Shown here piece after piece: positions 1-4,370 of a stretch of DNA of 6,227 nt. The stretch is from NCBI GenBank assembly GCA_947003675.1, contig CAMQPJ010000083.1:1-6227 (forward strand), written 5' to 3'. The first letter of the stretch is position 1; each line of letters begins with the position of its first letter. Source of the stretch: an uncultured Collinsella sp. GTDB lineage: Bacteria > Actinomycetota > Coriobacteriia > Coriobacteriales > Coriobacteriaceae. The position numbers and the translations under genes are program-made. Below the pieces are notes generated by a model. That model was not told the DNA's origin, searched no databases, and worked only from the letters and a program-made list of their open reading frames with translations.

Positions 1-191
1 TGCTTCGGCAGGTGGGCGCCCAGTGGCTTGTGACCAAGGACTCGGGAACCGTAGGCGGCACGGCCGAGAAGCTCGCCGCCGTGCGCGACGTGGGAGCGCG
101 CTGCATCGTGGTCACCCGTCCCGCCGAGGGAGGCGGGGCCCTTTCGCTTCGGGAAGTGGAAGACGCGCTCTTACGGGAGTTCGCGCGCTAG
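1..191 (+). CDS. cobK: Precorrin-6A (cobalt-precorrin-6A) reductase, C-terminal end
   Basis: The 3' end of a gene whose start is outside the window. The readable frame begins at position 3 and gives about 62 residues ending at TAG 189-191. Near its start the peptide carries LVTKDSGTVGGTAEKLAA, then CIVVTRP. This matches the C-terminal signature of CobK/CbiJ reductases: a V-T-K-x-S-G stretch, a following helix with a conserved lysine, then a beta strand ending in R-P. These enzymes are cytoplasmic and reduce the corrin-ring precursor precorrin-6A (or its cobalt form) with NADPH in cobalamin synthesis. The cobalt or cobalt-free variant cannot be decided from this fragment. No clear intrinsic terminator follows; a short hairpin (GGCGC/GCGCC, 191-205) has no T-run, and the IS110 right end begins about 38 bp after the stop. 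The transposon may have separated the gene from its original downstream region. The family call is fairly sure; completeness and the rest of the operon cannot be judged. Confidence 0.82.
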   Translation, partial: LRQVGAQWLVTKDSGTVGGTAEKLAAVRDVGARCIVVTRPAEGGGALSLREVEDALLREFAR

Positions 192-229
192 GCGCTCGCC
201 GCGCCTGCGCGCCCTCCCGCCCGCGTGGG

Positions 230-341
230 GGGTGTTCCTATAGTTTTGTCAACTGGGAAATGCTGCCCGCGCGACTGAATCGCGGCATGCTGACGCCAGG
301 CCATTCGGCCGGTGGGCTCCAATCTGTTCGGTGCGCTTCGG
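230..341 (-). other. IS110 copy 1 right end with two hairpins and a TTGACA box
   Basis: Noncoding stretch between the transposase stop and the element tip. On the minus strand it carries a perfect TTGACA (plus 247-252) near the tip. Two hairpins lie further in: CCGCG/CGCGG (267-271 and 281-285, 9-nt loop) and GGCC/GGCC (299-302 and 307-310, loop ATTC). Copy 2 has hairpins of different sequence at equivalent positions. In an excised circle the TTGACA would be placed next to the left end, where IS110-type elements are known to build a junction promoter. Confidence 0.55.
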
Positions 342-1499
342 CTAGGCGGCGTAAGGCACCCTGTCCCGCATGACCGCGTAGATGACCTTCAGCCTCTTTC
401 GCGCCAGCGCCTTGAGCGCCTTGCCGTGCGACATGCCCCGCTCTCGGCACCTGGTGTAGTAGTCACCCCATCTCCCCTCTGTCCGGGTAAGGCAGTTACA
501 TGAGAATATGAGCAGGTTCTTCAGCCTCTTGTTGCCTTGGCGCGATGCCGTCACCGAGGAGATCGAGGTTCCCGACTGGCGGTTGCGCGGCGCAAGGCCG
601 CAGTACGACGCGAGCCTGTCGTGACTGGGGAAGTCTTCGATGTCGATGGAGATCGCGAGCTCGGAAGCGGTTTTGGGCCCGATGCCCGGCACCGTCAGGA
701 GGCATCGGTAGGTATCGTCGCCCTCGAGCAGGGCGGAGATCTCCGCCGTGATCGCCTCGATCTCCGCCGAGTTCTCGGATATCCTGCGCGCGAGCAGTTT
801 CACCGCCCGGTCCTCGGCGGCGACGACCGACGCATCCGGCCTTGTCGAGGAGGTTGTCGAGCGGACGAGGGCCTCGATCTTACCGCGCGCCGCCCCACGC
901 GTGAGCGCCGCCGCCCTGCGGGGCCCGGCGTCGGCTACCGACCAGGCCCCGCCGAGGGATGCCATGAGCCTCAGCTGGGGCCCGTCGGACAGGTCGACCA
1001 GTGCCTCGAAGGCGGGGCACGATTCCAGCAGGATGCTGCGCAGCCGGTTCTTATTCCTAGTGTTCTCGCAGGTCAGGAAGTTCCTCTGGGCGGCCAGCGC
1101 CCTCGCCGCCGCGATCGTCGGACCTGGGTCTCCGACCGGCAGGAGCGCGTCGGGGATGCCAAGCGCCGTCTTCGCGATGACCATCGCGTCTCGCTCGTCG
1201 GTCTTGGCGTCGCCGGCGAAGAGCCTGGCGGCCCCGTGCGCCGCGAGTCCCGGCAGGTACGCCGCCGACATCCCGGCTACCCTGGCGCGCGCGAGCGCGA
1301 GGGCGCCTATGTTGCGCGACTGGTCGACGACCACGAGCGCGTCGGGGAAGCGGCCGAACAGCGAGTCCAGGTCTCCCTCCCTGTTCGCGACGGGGGCGCT
1401 CAGCAGCACCTCGTCATCTCGAGTCGCGACACATGCCCAGTGGGACGATTTCCCGACATCGAGCCCGATGACGGCTTCCGGCATTCTAGTTGGTGCCAC
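342..1499 (-). CDS. IS110-family transposase (DEDD recombinase), 385 aa
   Basis: Full-length IS110-family transposase. The N-terminal RuvC-like DEDD domain shows the first acid in IGLDVGK (D14), the second position in LVVVDQ (D59), and the closing pair in AKTDERDA (D101, D104). The C-terminal Transposase_20 domain has a helix-hairpin-helix-like VPGIGPKTASEL (about 270-281), CGLAPRNRQSG with a candidate nucleophilic serine S309, then GNKRLKNLL. In IS621 the two domains act together with a bridge RNA to cut and rejoin donor and target DNA. The second DEDD position is D instead of the usual E; I recall this from other actinobacterial members, so it need not be a defect. GTG at 1499 is chosen as start because a GGAGG lies 8 nt upstream. 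A TTG at 1514 would overlap that Shine-Dalgarno site and give 390 aa. Length is in the usual 320-420 aa range. No frameshift or stop is seen, so the enzyme is probably functional. Confidence 0.93.
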   Translation of the reverse strand: MAPTRMPEAVIGLDVGKSSHWACVATRDDEVLLSAPVANREGDLDSLFGRFPDALVVVDQSRNIGALALARARVAGMSAAYLPGLAAHGAARLFAGDAKTDERDAMVIAKTALGIPDALLPVGDPGPTIAAARALAAQRNFLTCENTRNKNRLRSILLESCPAFEALVDLSDGPQLRLMASLGGAWSVADAGPRRAAALTRGAARGKIEALVRSTTSSTRPDASVVAAEDRAVKLLARRISENSAEIEAITAEISALLEGDDTYRCLLTVPGIGPKTASELAISIDIEDFPSHDRLASYCGLAPRNRQSGTSISSVTASRQGNKRLKNLLIFSCNCLTRTEGRWGDYYTRCRERGMSHGKALKALARKRLKVIYAVMRDRVPYAA

Positions 1500-1507
1500 G
1501 GTGGTAT

Positions 1508-1512
1508 CCTCC
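1508..1512 (-). promoter_or_regulatory. Ribosome binding site of the IS110 transposase
   Basis: GGAGG on the minus strand, 8 nt before the GTG at 1499. It decides the start against the TTG at 1514, which overlaps it. Immediately upstream is a perfect small hairpin, ATCGG/CCGAT with loop of four (1514-1527), which ends next to the Shine-Dalgarno sequence and could influence translation. Confidence 0.65.
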
Positions 1513-1527
1513 AATCGGTAGGCCGAT

Positions 1528-1768
1528 CGGAACCCCTCCCCGCGACACCCACATTACCTGGCCGTGGCGCTTGCGCCCGGCAGTTTCCTATCAGTCGTCC
1601 GGAGCGGCGAGCGCCCCCGGTGGCAACACCCCCCGGGCCCTCTACGGGGCAGGGGCAGACGGCCATCCGGAGGCGCCCGATCGGCGGCCCCTCGGGGCTT
1701 GCCCGTATCGTAGGCAATGCGCCGAATGCTCGCCATCGAATTTTATCGATAGCCTATTTCAGACTGTA
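1528..1768 (-). ncRNA. Candidate bridge RNA region in the left end of IS110 copy 1
   Basis: About 240 bp with no convincing gene on the minus strand upstream of the transposase, in the position where IS110-group elements encode their bridge RNA. The minus-strand sequence is rich in short GC hairpins. The clearest is GCCG-GGCGC/GCGCC-CGGC with one bulged base (plus 1561-1581); another is GGGC-AA-GCCC-C-GA-GGGGC around 1680-1700. Two segments look like guides: GGGGGGTGTT (plus 1634 to 1625) equals the plus-strand sequence at the outer right-end boundary (227-236), and GTAAT-GT-GGGTGT (1557 to 1546) equals the two halves of the junction at 1766-1776 separated by GT. The precise 5' and 3' ends and the two-loop fold cannot be fixed by eye. 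The call rests mainly on position in a known family. Confidence 0.4.
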
Positions 1769-1793
1769 ATGGGTGTTCCTGTAGTTCTGTCAA
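1763..1793 (-). promoter_or_regulatory. Hybrid right-end/left-end junction promoter candidate
   Basis: The minus strand reads TTGACA (plus 1788-1793, inside the right end of copy 2), a spacer that crosses the element boundary, then TACAGT (plus 1763-1768, inside the left end of copy 1). The -35 box is perfect. The -10 match is 4 of 6 at a long 19-nt spacing, and the hexamer at ideal 17-nt spacing (ATTACA) is poor. Junction promoters of this type are established for circular IS110-family intermediates; here the junction is fixed by the head-to-tail pair and would drive the candidate bridge RNA and transposase of copy 1. Confidence 0.4.
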
Positions 1794-1870
1794 GAGGGAT
1801 TCGCCCTTTCGATGGGCGTTTTTGGCAATGCTGACGCAGGCCCTGCCGGGCCTGCGATCTCCGCCGGCCG
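1771..1870 (-). other. IS110 copy 2 right end with two hairpins
   Basis: It starts with the boundary motif shared with copy 1 and has TTGACA on the minus strand (plus 1788-1793). Two hairpins follow: CGCCC/GGGCG (1802-1806 and 1814-1818, followed on the plus strand by five T, so it resembles a weak plus-strand terminator) and an 8-bp perfect stem GCAGGCCC/GGGCCTGC with a TGCC loop (1836-1855). Position and order match the two hairpins of the copy 1 right end although the stem sequences differ. Confidence 0.55.
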
Positions 1871-2360
1871 TTAGGCTGCGTATGGAACCTTGCCCCCCAT
1901 GATCGCGTAAATCACCTCGAGCCGCTTCCTCGCCACCGCTTTCAGCGCCTTGCCGTGCGGTATGCCCCTGTCGCGGCAGCGCGCGTAATATTCGCCCCAT
2001 CGGTTGCGGCTGCGCGAAAGGCAGTTGCTAGAGAATACGAGCAGGTTCTTCAGCCTCTTGTTGCCCTGCCACGACGCGGACACCGACGGTATCGACGTGC
2101 CGGACCGCCTGTTGCGCGGCGCGAGCCCGCAGCGCGAGGCGAGCCTGTCGCGGCCCGCGAAGTCGGCTATGTCTATGGATATGACCAGCTCGGATGCCGT
2201 GCGCGGCGAGCCCGGGCAGGTACGCGCGCGGCATCCCGGCGAGCTTGGTGCGCGAAAGCGCGAGCGAGCTGATGTTGCGGACCTGGTCGACGACGACCAG
2301 CGCGCCCGGATACTGCGCGTAGAGCCCGTCGATGGCGTTCTCCCTGTTGGGAATGGGTGT
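1871..2360 (-). pseudogene. IS110-family transposase remnant with internal deletion and frameshift
   Basis: Two blocks homologous to the neighbouring intact transposase lie in different frames. The 5' block (about 2358 down to 2197) reads NREN, LYAQYPGALVVVDQ and AYLPGLAAHG, equivalent to residues of about 33-89 of copy 1. The 3' block (2200 down to 1871) starts at TASELVISIDIADF and runs to a TAA, equivalent to residues 277-385; it keeps APRNRRSG with the candidate catalytic serine and GNKRLKNLL. The join is at ACGGC (plus 2196-2200), a short sequence both sides can supply, which suggests deletion by microhomology. Measured against copy 1 about 566 bp are missing, not a multiple of three, so the frame is broken. 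Lost with it are the D101/D104 pair and the helix-hairpin-helix. The N-terminus is cut off by the IS21-like end. It cannot make an active enzyme, but its right end could still be recognised in trans. Confidence 0.85.
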
Positions 2361-2373
2361 GTGTAGTCAAATA

Positions 2374-2408
2374 AGCGTCGACACTTTCGGCAGCAGGTTT
2401 TCGACGCT
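2374..2408. repeat. Subterminal 8-bp inverted repeat in the IS21-type left end
   Basis: AGCGTCGA at 2374-2381 and its exact reverse complement TCGACGCT at 2401-2408, separated by 19 bp. Multiple subterminal transposase-binding repeats are usual in IS21-type ends, so this is probably part of the IstA recognition region. Confidence 0.45.
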
Positions 2409-2491
2409 AAACGCAAAGACATGCCGACCGCCTTCGAATGTGCCTAATCTGATAGTTGCTTCGGTTTCTACTCAGAAAGGTAGGAAAGGCA

Positions 2492-2971
2492 ATGATCAAC
2501 ATGTCCACCGTCAATTCTATACGCCAGCAGCGCCGCGACGGGTTCAGCATCTCGGATATCGTCAAGATGAACGGCGTATCGCGCGACACCGTCTACAAGT
2601 ACCTCGCCCAAGACGACTTCTCCCCGAGGCCGCCCGCGAGGAGGAGCGCACCGAGCAAGCTCGACCCGTACAAGCCCGTCATCCGTCAATAGCTCGAGGA
2701 CGACGCCCGGAACTGGCGCAAGCAGCGACACACCGCCAGGCGTATATGGCGCAGGCTGGTCGACGAGCACGGCGCCGACGTCAGCGAGTCCACCGTCGGC
2801 CGCTACGTCGCCGAGCTGAGGAGGCGGGACCGCTCCCAGGGCGAGCGGTTCCTCGACCTGGTGTGGGAGCCCGGCCGGGCCTAGGCCGACTTCGGCGAGG
2901 CCGATCTCTACGTTTCCGGTGTCCGCACCCGCCTGAGCTTCTTCGTACTGTCCTTCCCGTACTCCAACGTC
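2492..2971 (+). pseudogene. istA: istA transposase fragment (IS21 family), two amber codons, 3' truncated
   Basis: ATG at 2492 follows a purine-rich AGGAAAGG (2482-2489); ATG 2501 is a possible alternative. The first 66 codons include a helix-turn-helix (SISDIVKMNGVSRDTVYKYL), typical of the IstA DNA-binding N-terminus. TAG at 2690-2692 then stops the frame. The same frame continues with RNWRKQRHTARRIWRRLVDEHG, VGRYVAELRRR and RFLDLVWEPGRA, then a second TAG at 2882-2884. After it come ADFGEADLYV (in IstA this region opens the DDE catalytic core) and TRLSFFVLSFPYSNV. From family memory the first stop replaces a tryptophan codon and the second a glutamine codon. Homology ends at about 2971, roughly one third into the usual 500 or so residues. 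The intact first piece could still yield a 66-residue DNA-binding peptide, but there is no sign that this is used. Confidence 0.85.
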
Positions 2972-2972
2972 G

Positions 2973-3358
2973 TCGAGCCTGACCTCGGCCACGCGGGCGC
3001 GCTCGGCGGGGTCGTCCGGAAGCCCCTCCAGGCCCCAGTCCCGCCATTCCGTCTGCTCGGGTGCCGCGCCGCCGGCCCCTTCGCGCCCGGTCCTCTTCAT
3101 TTTGCCCGCGCCCCCTTCGGCTCGACGCCTCCGTGGGGAGGCGAACGCGGGGCTGCCCTCGCCGTGCGAGCAGTGCATGCACTCCGCCCGGTCGGGCATC
3201 TCGCGGGCGGTCAGCTCGTCCGCCTCATCCAGCTTGAGCCAAGCATACAGGTTGTCCTTGTTCGGGAAAAGCGGCAGGCTCCTGCAGGCGGCGGGGGCGG
3301 ACAGGCCGCTCCGGTGGAACTCCCAGAGAATCCCCTCGCGCTCCTCTTTCGTATACAT
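2973..3358 (-). pseudogene. IS3-type orfA (helix-turn-helix) fragment, 3' truncated
   Basis: It starts at ATG 3358 behind a strong AGGAGG (3366-3371, 7-nt spacing) and reads MYTKEEREGILWEFHRSGLS, then AACRSLPLFPNKDNLYAWL. This resembles the N-terminal DNA-binding region of the IS3-type OrfA proteins I recall from Coriobacteriia. A cysteine pair in AECMHCSHGEGSPAF follows, then GLPDDPAERARVAEVRL, also OrfA-like. The stretch between (SPRRRRAEGGAGKMK) looks compressed: the second helix-turn-helix normally found there seems missing, so an internal deletion is suspected. Beyond about 2973 the reading frame continues only as the antisense of the istA fragment, which marks the truncation point. OrfB (the DDE part) is absent. 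The family call rests on remembered sequence style, not on an alignment, and is moderately sure. Confidence 0.6.
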
Positions 3359-3365
3359 CGGACTC

Positions 3366-3371
3366 CCTCCT
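3366..3371 (-). promoter_or_regulatory. Ribosome binding site of the orfA fragment
   Basis: AGGAGG on the minus strand, 7 nt before ATG 3358. It supports that start over the upstream in-frame codons, which run through the palindromic element end. Confidence 0.6.
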
Positions 3372-3388
3372 GGACCCAAATTGGGTCC
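3372..3388. repeat. 8-bp palindrome GGACCCAA-A-TTGGGTCC
   Basis: A perfect 8-bp inverted repeat with a single central base, next to the orfA Shine-Dalgarno site and inside the IS3-type end. It could be a transposase or operator site or a leader hairpin. The flanking CTCGGAC direct repeats suggest a protein-binding region at the element end. Confidence 0.5.
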
Positions 3389-3395
3389 GAGATTT

Positions 3396-3643
3396 TGTCC
3401 GAGGTCCCCAGTTTCCCGATGGGGCGGGTTTCGGAAAGCGTGTTCCGCTCTGAGGGCTCATTCCGGGATGGACTTTCCGAAGCAGCGCCCATTGGGAAGC
3501 TGCGGACCGTTTTGAGCATCGATTCTGGGACACGCTTTCCGCTAGGGCGGCGTTGCGGAAACTGCGTCCCGTTCTGAGGCTGCAATCTGGGATGCAGTTT
3601 CCGGAACGGCGCCCTTGGGGTAACTGCGTCCCATTTCGACGCT
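3396..3643. repeat. Array of four 62-bp palindromic repeat units
   Basis: Four imperfect tandem units of exactly 62 bp: 3396-3457 (its first 14 bp are replaced by IS3-type sequence), 3458-3519, 3520-3581 and 3582-3643. Each unit has a left arm at unit position 8-21 (for example GGGATGCAGTTTCC, 3589-3602) and a right arm at about 38-51 that is its near reverse complement (GGTAACTGCGTCCC, 3619-3632; 12 of 14). Arms also pair between units: right arm 1 with left arm 3 (13 of 14) and right arm 3 with left arm 4 (13 of 14). Between arms lies a variable GC-rich centre, and between units a T-rich linker with CTGAG or a similar motif. A 62-bp period shifts frame at every unit, so the peptides it can encode are not a protein repeat. 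No gene is seen in 3410-3680. A dispersed intergenic palindromic repeat family (REP/MITE-like) is the most economical reading. Confidence 0.75.
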
Positions 3644-3680
3644 GTAGCCCACCTCGTACGCCTTCCTTGGCAGGCTCTGC

Positions 3681-3717
3681 AAACAAAAAGCCGACTGGAA
3701 CGTGAATTCCAACCGGC
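3681..3717 (-). terminator. Intrinsic terminator after the downstream GtrA gene
   Basis: On the minus strand an 11-bp stem GCCGGTTGGAA/TTCCAGTCGGC (3707-3717 and 3690-3700) with a 6-nt loop is followed by five T, then G and three more T. Two of the pairs are G-U wobbles only when read on the minus strand, which fixes the orientation. It lies 27 bp after the stop at 3744 and ends the fbp-gtrA block. Confidence 0.85.
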
Positions 3718-3743
3718 TGCGAAGCGAGATTATGTTGGGTCGT

Positions 3744-4151
3744 CTACGAACGTGCGCCCTCGAGGAATAAGCGACGGCTAAAGTAGTTGTACCAGGTGAC
3801 CAGGAACGTGGCGATGGCCTTCATGGCCTGGTAACCGATGCTCAAAAACGTGACGCCCACAAACATGTACAGGTCGTTGAGGCCCAGGCCGATCACCGAC
3901 AGGATGGTGAAGATCGTGAACTCGCGCTTGCGGCTCATGCCTTCGCGGTGGTCGAACACGTACTTCATGCTGAGCCAGTAGTTGACCACGACGGACGTGA
4001 TAAACGAAACCGTGGTGCTCATCAAAAAGTCGAGGTGGAACAGCTCGACGAGCGCAATGAGCATGCCCCAGTCGATGCCAAAGGAGATAAGACCCACGAC
4101 AGCGAACTTGAGGAATTGCTTAGTATGAGGTTGTGCCAGTGCCTTGCGCAC
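3744..4151 (-). CDS. GtrA-family four-helix membrane protein (second paralogue)
   Basis: A 135-residue GtrA-like protein (PF04138 type). Four predicted membrane segments lie at about 14-35, 41-61, 78-102 and 107-124. Family-typical polar residues sit inside them: D27 in GIDWG, N57 in the NYW of helix 2, and N92-D93 in IGLGLND of helix 3. A basic cytoplasmic loop MSRKREF separates helices 2 and 3. Members are thought to move or position polyprenyl-phosphate-linked sugars across the membrane for glycosylation of cell-surface polymers; the substrate here is unknown. GTG at 4151 is used because no better in-frame start is near; only a weak GGA precedes it. It is a paralogue of the upstream gene at 4371-4766 (shared SMKYVF, MSRRREF-like loop, VLSVIGL-LND). 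The 219-bp gap between the two holds a hairpin and AT-richer sequence, so this gene may have its own promoter. A strong terminator follows. Confidence 0.88.
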   Translation of the reverse strand: MRKALAQPHTKQFLKFAVVGLISFGIDWGMLIALVELFHLDFLMSTTVSFITSVVVNYWLSMKYVFDHREGMSRKREFTIFTILSVIGLGLNDLYMFVGVTFLSIGYQAMKAIATFLVTWYNYFSRRLFLEGARS

Positions 4152-4302
4152 GTAATCACATCCAATGCGTTGATGAATCGAGCAGAGGATACTTTAGAGC
4201 TTTTGCAAGGGAAACGTAAGGGCTTTGCCAAGAACTATACGAACTCGCCAAATTTGCAAGAGACAATCCGCAAACGTTGTAAATCCTTCCGTAAACGAGC
4301 AA

Positions 4303-4346
4303 GGCCCACGAACAACGCAGCGCTCGACGCACGTCGTCCGTGGGCC
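4303..4346 (-). terminator. Long GC hairpin after the first GtrA gene, possible terminator
   Basis: On the minus strand GGCCCACGGACGACG (4346-4332) pairs over 15 positions with CGTTGTTCGTGGGCC (4317-4303), two of the pairs being G-U wobbles. On the plus strand these would be A-C mismatches, so the structure is for minus-strand RNA. It lies 25 bp after the stop at 4371. Only a scattered T-rich tail follows (TTGCTCGTTT), so it may be an inefficient terminator or an RNA 3'-end stabiliser. Confidence 0.55.
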
Positions 4347-4370
4347 CCGTAGTGCAACGAGGAGGCCGAG

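Larger units (their letters stand above)
230..1770 (-). mobile_element. IS110-family insertion sequence, copy 1, apparently intact
   Basis: The boundaries come from comparing this copy with the related one beside it. Both right ends share GGGTGTTCCT(A/G)TAGTT(T/C)TGTCAA just outside the transposase 3' side (about 230-252 here, 1771-1793 in copy 2). The outer left end is placed where the right end of copy 2 starts (about 1770). The layout reads, on the minus strand: a long noncoding left end (1500-1770), the transposase (1499-342), and a short noncoding right end (341-230). A long noncoding stretch upstream of the transposase is what the IS110 group (as opposed to the IS1111 group) shows, and there it encodes the bridge RNA. 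No terminal inverted repeats are visible, as expected for this family. The exact ends are uncertain by a few bases because the G-run at 227-232 makes the core ambiguous. Confidence 0.72.
1771..2360 (-). mobile_element. IS110-family insertion sequence, copy 2, truncated remnant
   Basis: A related but distinct element in the same orientation, directly abutting copy 1. It keeps its right end (1771-1870), the 3' third of the transposase, and part of the N-terminal coding region. Its left end and about the first 30 codons are missing where IS21-like sequence begins (about 2358-2362). The shared C-terminal protein region is roughly three quarters identical to copy 1, so the two are separate relatives and not a fresh duplication. 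Confidence 0.72.
2360..2972 (+). mobile_element. IS21-family element, left-end fragment
   Basis: The left part of an IS21-type element, with a terminal sequence beginning around TGTGTAGTC (2360-2368), a noncoding leader, and the start of istA. It interrupts IS110 copy 2, whose coding homology stops here. The rest of istA, all of istB and the right end are absent: homology ends at about 2972 where IS3-type sequence on the opposite strand takes over. The exact terminal base cannot be fixed without an intact copy for comparison. Confidence 0.62.
2973..3409 (-). mobile_element. IS3-type element, end fragment carrying partial orfA
   Basis: Contains the orfA 5' part and the element's outer end. 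The outer boundary is placed at about 3409 because the 62-bp repeat to its right is recognisable only from 3410 onward. On the minus strand the end would then read TGGGGACC..., and a 5'-TG is normal for this family. Between the tip and orfA lie two direct CTCGGAC copies (plus 3385-3391 and 3397-3403, 12 bp apart) and a near-perfect palindrome (3372-3388). Confidence 0.5.

Noticed and set aside
537..1769. Long plus-strand open frame of 410 codons opposite the IS110 transposase.
   Set aside because: It is the antisense of a well-supported transposase in GC-rich DNA; its composition is Arg/Gly-rich with no recognisable domain.
1735..1771. Plus-strand promoter with -10 TGTAAT at 1765-1770.
   Set aside because: The hexamer fits, but no acceptable -35 lies 16-18 bp upstream and no plus-strand gene follows.
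1799..1824. Plus-strand intrinsic terminator (CGCCC/GGGCG plus five T) in the copy 2 right end.
   Set aside because: The stem is only 5 bp, and the equivalent hairpin in copy 1 has no T-run, so it is better read as part of the right-end structure.
2407..2589. Minus-strand 60-codon frame at the istA start.
   Set aside because: It is antisense to the helix-turn-helix coding region of istA and has no support.
3396..3643. The repeat array as a CRISPR.
   Set aside because: Units are diverged over their whole length, there is no identical repeat with unique spacers, and no cas gene is near.
3211..3686. Minus-strand frames over the 62-bp repeats giving peptides such as NGTQFPQ.
   Set aside because: The repeat period is not a multiple of three and the frames differ from unit to unit, so this is noncoding repeat DNA.
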